Shown here: piece after piece, positions 60,919-64,000 of the stretch | Layout of the letters: each line of letters starts with the position of its first letter | Position numbering within the stretch: the stretch's first letter is position 1 | Source of the DNA: Paenibacillus rhizosphaerae | Lineage (GTDB): Bacteria > Bacillota > Bacilli > Paenibacillales > Paenibacillaceae | Length of the DNA stretch: 64,000 nt | Direction: 5' to 3' | Assembly: GCF_014192015.1 (NCBI RefSeq) | Contig: NZ_JACHXJ010000007.1 | Span: 62,001-126,000 of the forward strand | Translations under genes and position numbers: made by a program | Notes under the pieces: generated by a model | What the model saw: the letters and a program-made list of their open reading frames with translations, nothing else | Database searches by the model: none | Told to the model about the DNA's origin: nothing

Positions 60919-63900
60919 ATGGACAACCCGTATTTCGTCCGCAGGAAAAAACTCACAGGTCTATTTCTGGCATGGATGCTGATGCTGTCCGCCGCCTTGG
61001 GATACATGCCCGCACAGGCTGCGGCTGCGGTTCCGCTCACGGTGGCCGAAGCTCTTGCCAAAAACAACAGCGGAGAGACCGCGACCGTTGAAGGCTATAT
61101 CGTCGGTGAAATTTACAATTCCAAACCGATTTATTCGGGCTTTCAGGACGATTACAACGTGTTGATTGCCGATACACCCGGGGAGCAGACACAGAGCAAG
61201 ATGATCGATGTGCAGATCTCGGCTTCCTATCGCTCCCAGTATGGTCTCAAGTCGAATCCCGCCAACGTGGGAAAAAAACTGACCGTTACCGGGCAATTGA
61301 CCGCATACAGCGGCATGGCCGGAATCAAAAACCCGACTGCGATGTCCCTGGACGGGGAGTCCGGAGGAAATCCCGGCGGAGGCACGCCGAACCCGGCGGA
61401 TCCGGGCAGCGAAAATATCGGCGTTCCGACGACGCTGCCGGACGGCACGGGGAAACAGGTGCTGTTCGACGAAACGCACGGTCAGACGGCCGGAGCTTCG
61501 GACTGGGTCATTGACGGCGCGTTTTCGGACTTCGCCGACGGACTAAGGGAAGCGGGCTTCCAGGTAGATGCGCTGCAAAGAACGCTGCCGATGGACTCGC
61601 ATGCTTTTGACGCGCCGGCTATTACGCTGAGCAAGCTGAAGCAATACGATGTCTTTGTTATCGGCGAAGCGAACATTCCGTTCAAGGCGTCCGAGCAGGC
61701 CGCCATGCTGACGTATGTCAAGGAAGGCGGCAGCATATTCTTCATCTCCGACCATTATAACTCCGACCGGAACCTGAACCGCTGGGATTCCTCGGAAGTG
61801 ATGAACGGCTACCGGCGCGGGGCGTTCGGTCATCCGGCCAAGGGCATGTCCACCGCCGAAGCGGCATCGGGCGCGATGCAGGACGTGACCAGCACGGACT
61901 GGCTCGGCCAGAACTTCGGCGTGCGCTTCCGCTTCAATTCGGTCGGCGACGTCACCAAAACCGATGCGGTGAAATATGATCAGTCCTTTGGTATTACCGC
62001 AGGCGTTAATGATGTGGAGATGCACAGCGGCTCCACGCTGACGATTCTGGATCCGACCCGGGTCAAAGGCGTCGTGTACCTCCCGGAAAATGTGCCGGGC
62101 TGGGGCAATGCCGTGGAGAACAGCGACAAGGCCAACTTCCCGAACGGAGGCGTCTATAAAAACGGCGGCATCGCCGAAGGACCGTTCGCTGCCATTTCCA
62201 AGCTGGAACAAGGAAAAGCCGCATTCATCGGCGACTCCTCGCCGGTCGAGGACCCCACGCCGGGATACGTCCGCGAGGACAACGGCGGCAAGAAAACGAC
62301 TTACGACGGCTTCAAGGGAGAAGCCCAGGACGCCGCCTTCCTCGTCCAGACGGTTCAATGGCTGGCGGTCCATGAAGATTACGCAACATTCGAAAATCAG
62401 GGCATTACGCTTGATGCGCCGACGCCGCTGCTCGGCCAGCTGGAAGAACCGGCCACATCGGCCGAAATTCCAGGGACCGAGCCGTGGACGACGCCGGCAG
62501 CAGGGTACAAATGGTATGATCCGACGACGTACAAAGCCGGCTCCTACGGAGCCGGCGGTACGCCGCCCGTCGTTACCATTCCCGATTTGACAACCATCGC
62601 GGAAGCGCGTAAAGCGGCGGACAACGATTACGTTACGGTGCAGGGCGTCGTCACGTCGGAGCCGGGAGTTTTTGGCGGCTCGGGATTTTACATGCAGGAC
62701 GGCACCGGCGGTGTCTATGTGTATCCGAGCAAAGCGACAGGCTACCATGTTGGGGATAAGGTTAAACTGACCGCCCAAAAGCTGGTCTATAATACCGAGG
62801 TCGAGCTGGCCAATGAAGTCCAGGTGGCCAAGCTGGACGACCAAGCCGATATTCCGGCTCCGGTTCCGCAGGCTGCGGCCGCGGTCAATGACGGCAATCA
62901 GGGGCAGCTGATCACGATCAAAAACGCGGCGGTGCAAAACTACGCCACCGTCACGGGCTCCCTGGAATTCGATCTCGTCAGCGGCGGCACGACGAACCGT
63001 GTCCGCGTCGACAGCCGGACGGGCATCAGCATGGATGCGCTGAAGCAGGCCTATCCGGCAGGAACGGCCGTGGATATTACCGGGATCTCTTCGATCTTTA
63101 AGGGCACCTACCAGTTGAAGCTTCTGAAAGAAAGCGACATCCGTCCGGCTGCGGCTCCCGGAGACAATCACGCTCCGGCGTTTGCCGACGTGCCCGCCCA
63201 GACCGTGAAAGCCGGGCAGCAGGTGACGTTCTCGGTGTACGCCATCGATGAGGACGGAGACGTTGTAAGTTATGAGGCGGTGTCTCTGCCGGAGGGAGCG
63301 GCCTTTGATGCGGCTTCCGGCAAGTTCACGTGGACGCCGGCTGCGGAAGGCAGCTATACGGCTTCCTTCCGGGTTCAGGACGGGAAGGGCGGTACCGATA
63401 CGCTTCAGGTCAGCATCACGGTCGAAGCGGCAGGGACGCAGGCGCCGGACTCCGCCGTGCTGACCGGACCGGCAACGGCTTCTGCGGGATCGCAGGTGGA
63501 TTTGGGCGTAGGCATTACCAAGCCGTCGTTTGCTTTTACGGCGCTGGACCTGATCGTCAAATACGATCCGGCGAAGCTGGAATTTGCGACCACGGCGAAT
63601 ACGGACGGCACGCTGGCCTTGGCAGAAGGCGCGGTAAGCTCGTCGCGCACCGGATTTGGTGTGCTGGCCACAGGGGTGAAGCCGGAACAAGGCGAGATCC
63701 GCATCATCATGGCCAGCACCGGCCAGGAGAACGCCGTCTCGGAAGAAGGGGAGCTGCTGAAGCTCCGTGGAACGCTGAAAGCCGGCGTCTCCGGAAGCGC
63801 AGCCGTGTCGGTGTCCGCCTTTGATATTTCGGCGGACGGCAATTCGAGCCCGGTGAACACGGACTCCGCTGCGCTGCAGATCCAGATCGCCGCTGCCGAC

Positions 63901-64000
63901 CGGGCGGCGCTGCTTGCCGCCATCGGCGAAGCGCAGAAGCTGGCGGATCAAGCCGTCACGGGCACGGAGCCGGGGCAGTACCCGGCATCGGCGAAGACCG
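60919..64000 (+). CDS. Secreted multidomain protein with cohesin-like domain (truncated by window end)
   Basis: At least 1027 residues; open to the right edge. AAAGGAGGAG precedes ATG. A signal peptide (LTGLFLAWMLMLSAALGYMPAQA-type) is followed by a DUF6359-like OB domain (LTVAEALAKNNSGETATVEGYIVG), a Gly/Pro linker, a glutamine-amidotransferase/ThuA-like domain (QVLFDETHGQTAG...FVIGEANIPF...GGSIFFISDHYNS), another OB-fold (VTVQGVVTSEPGVFGGSGFYMQDGT), an Ig/cadherin-like putative domain (FSVYAIDEDGDVVSYEAV...GKFTWTPA) and a cohesin-like domain (ALDLIVKYDPAKLEFA). A FIVAR-like helical repeat seems to begin at the edge. Likely surface or exported, binding or cutting DNA or glycans; role uncertain. 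Confidence 0.85.
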   Translation, partial: MDNPYFVRRKKLTGLFLAWMLMLSAALGYMPAQAAAAVPLTVAEALAKNNSGETATVEGYIVGEIYNSKPIYSGFQDDYNVLIADTPGEQTQSKMIDVQISASYRSQYGLKSNPANVGKKLTVTGQLTAYSGMAGIKNPTAMSLDGESGGNPGGGTPNPADPGSENIGVPTTLPDGTGKQVLFDETHGQTAGASDWVIDGAFSDFADGLREAGFQVDALQRTLPMDSHAFDAPAITLSKLKQYDVFVIGEANIPFKASEQAAMLTYVKEGGSIFFISDHYNSDRNLNRWDSSEVMNGYRRGAFGHPAKGMSTAEAASGAMQDVTSTDWLGQNFGVRFRFNSVGDVTKTDAVKYDQSFGITAGVNDVEMHSGSTLTILDPTRVKGVVYLPENVPGWGNAVENSDKANFPNGGVYKNGGIAEGPFAAISKLEQGKAAFIGDSSPVEDPTPGYVREDNGGKKTTYDGFKGEAQDAAFLVQTVQWLAVHEDYATFENQGITLDAPTPLLGQLEEPATSAEIPGTEPWTTPAAGYKWYDPTTYKAGSYGAGGTPPVVTIPDLTTIAEARKAADNDYVTVQGVVTSEPGVFGGSGFYMQDGTGGVYVYPSKATGYHVGDKVKLTAQKLVYNTEVELANEVQVAKLDDQADIPAPVPQAAAAVNDGNQGQLITIKNAAVQNYATVTGSLEFDLVSGGTTNRVRVDSRTGISMDALKQAYPAGTAVDITGISSIFKGTYQLKLLKESDIRPAAAPGDNHAPAFADVPAQTVKAGQQVTFSVYAIDEDGDVVSYEAVSLPEGAAFDAASGKFTWTPAAEGSYTASFRVQDGKGGTDTLQVSITVEAAGTQAPDSAVLTGPATASAGSQVDLGVGITKPSFAFTALDLIVKYDPAKLEFATTANTDGTLALAEGAVSSSRTGFGVLATGVKPEQGEIRIIMASTGQENAVSEEGELLKLRGTLKAGVSGSAAVSVSAFDISADGNSSPVNTDSAALQIQIAAADRAALLAAIGEAQKLADQAVTGTEPGQYPASAKT

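Noticed and set aside
61543..63951. 802-codon reverse-strand open frame
   Set aside because: It lies antisense to the secreted multidomain protein, is Arg-rich without recognisable domains, has no ribosome site, and arises from the high-G+C codon bias of the real gene.
1..64000. Insertion sequences, prophage genes, integrases, tRNA and rRNA genes
   Set aside because: No transposase, integrase or structural phage motifs, no terminal inverted repeats, and no tRNA-like cloverleaf or rRNA core was noticed when reading both strands.

Overview
The window reads as chromosome of a high-G+C Bacillota, most likely Paenibacillus. The grounds are strong GGAGG-type ribosome binding sites throughout, near-consensus sigma-A promoters, a GntR/LacI-hybrid AraR with its palindromic operators, Bacillota families (YpsA, YmaF, DUF6171, PadR with a HAAS protein), and many intracellular hemicellulose hydrolases. 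No rRNA, tRNA, CRISPR array, phage or insertion sequence was seen. Both edges are cut: the left 169 bases hold no recognisable gene, and the right edge truncates a large secreted multidomain protein.

Layout. 0.2-6.5 kb: ROK regulator, type I sulfatase and GH2 beta-galactosidase. 6.5-9.6 kb: zinc-ribbon protein, a catechol-dioxygenase-like VOC protein, a TetR regulator and a 3-hydroxyacyl-CoA dehydrogenase; two promoters here carry related palindromes that suggest a small TetR regulon. 9.8-22.5 kb: L-arabinose island with araA, araR, araD, araB, greA, an ArsR-type regulator, two GH51 arabinofuranosidases, a 5'-truncated AraQ-like permease, a DUF6171 protein and a GH43 enzyme. AraR boxes lie at araA (two, 42 bp apart), araD and the truncated permease. 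Arabinan or arabinoxylan oligomers would be hydrolysed inside the cell and L-arabinose passed through AraA, AraB and AraD, but the importer that fed this island appears mostly deleted. 22.5-27.1 kb: an SDR/TetR pair with twin operators, then a MarR/MFS/HlyD efflux cassette whose MFS gene is frameshifted.

27-37 kb: YpsA, a Gfo/Idh/MocA oxidoreductase with a coupled unknown gene, a PAS-PAS hybrid histidine kinase, a secreted phytase-like protein, a nitroreductase and a GH78-like rhamnosidase. 37.5-40.5 kb: a TIR-like (PF10137-type) protein translationally coupled to a 56-residue protein, beside an RCC1-repeat/DUF6273 pair; this is the most likely uncharacterised (possibly defence) system. 40.6-45 kb: TatD, a dCache-GGDEF cyclase and HflX. 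The 508-base hflX leader contains a 13-codon upstream ORF resembling the macrolide-stalling ErmD leader peptide, plus two intrinsic terminators, which suggests antibiotic-responsive attenuation.

45-54 kb: YmaF, a ferritin-like/beta-propeller protein, a PadR-HAAS/pentapeptide-ABC export operon, an Escherichia-type AdoMet decarboxylase, a small membrane protein and a secreted propeller-Big2 protein. 54-60.7 kb: phnD-phnC-phnE-phnE phosphonate/phosphate-ester uptake, divergent from a nucleotidase without a signal peptide, then a small P-loop kinase. 60.9 kb to the end: the truncated secreted multidomain protein.
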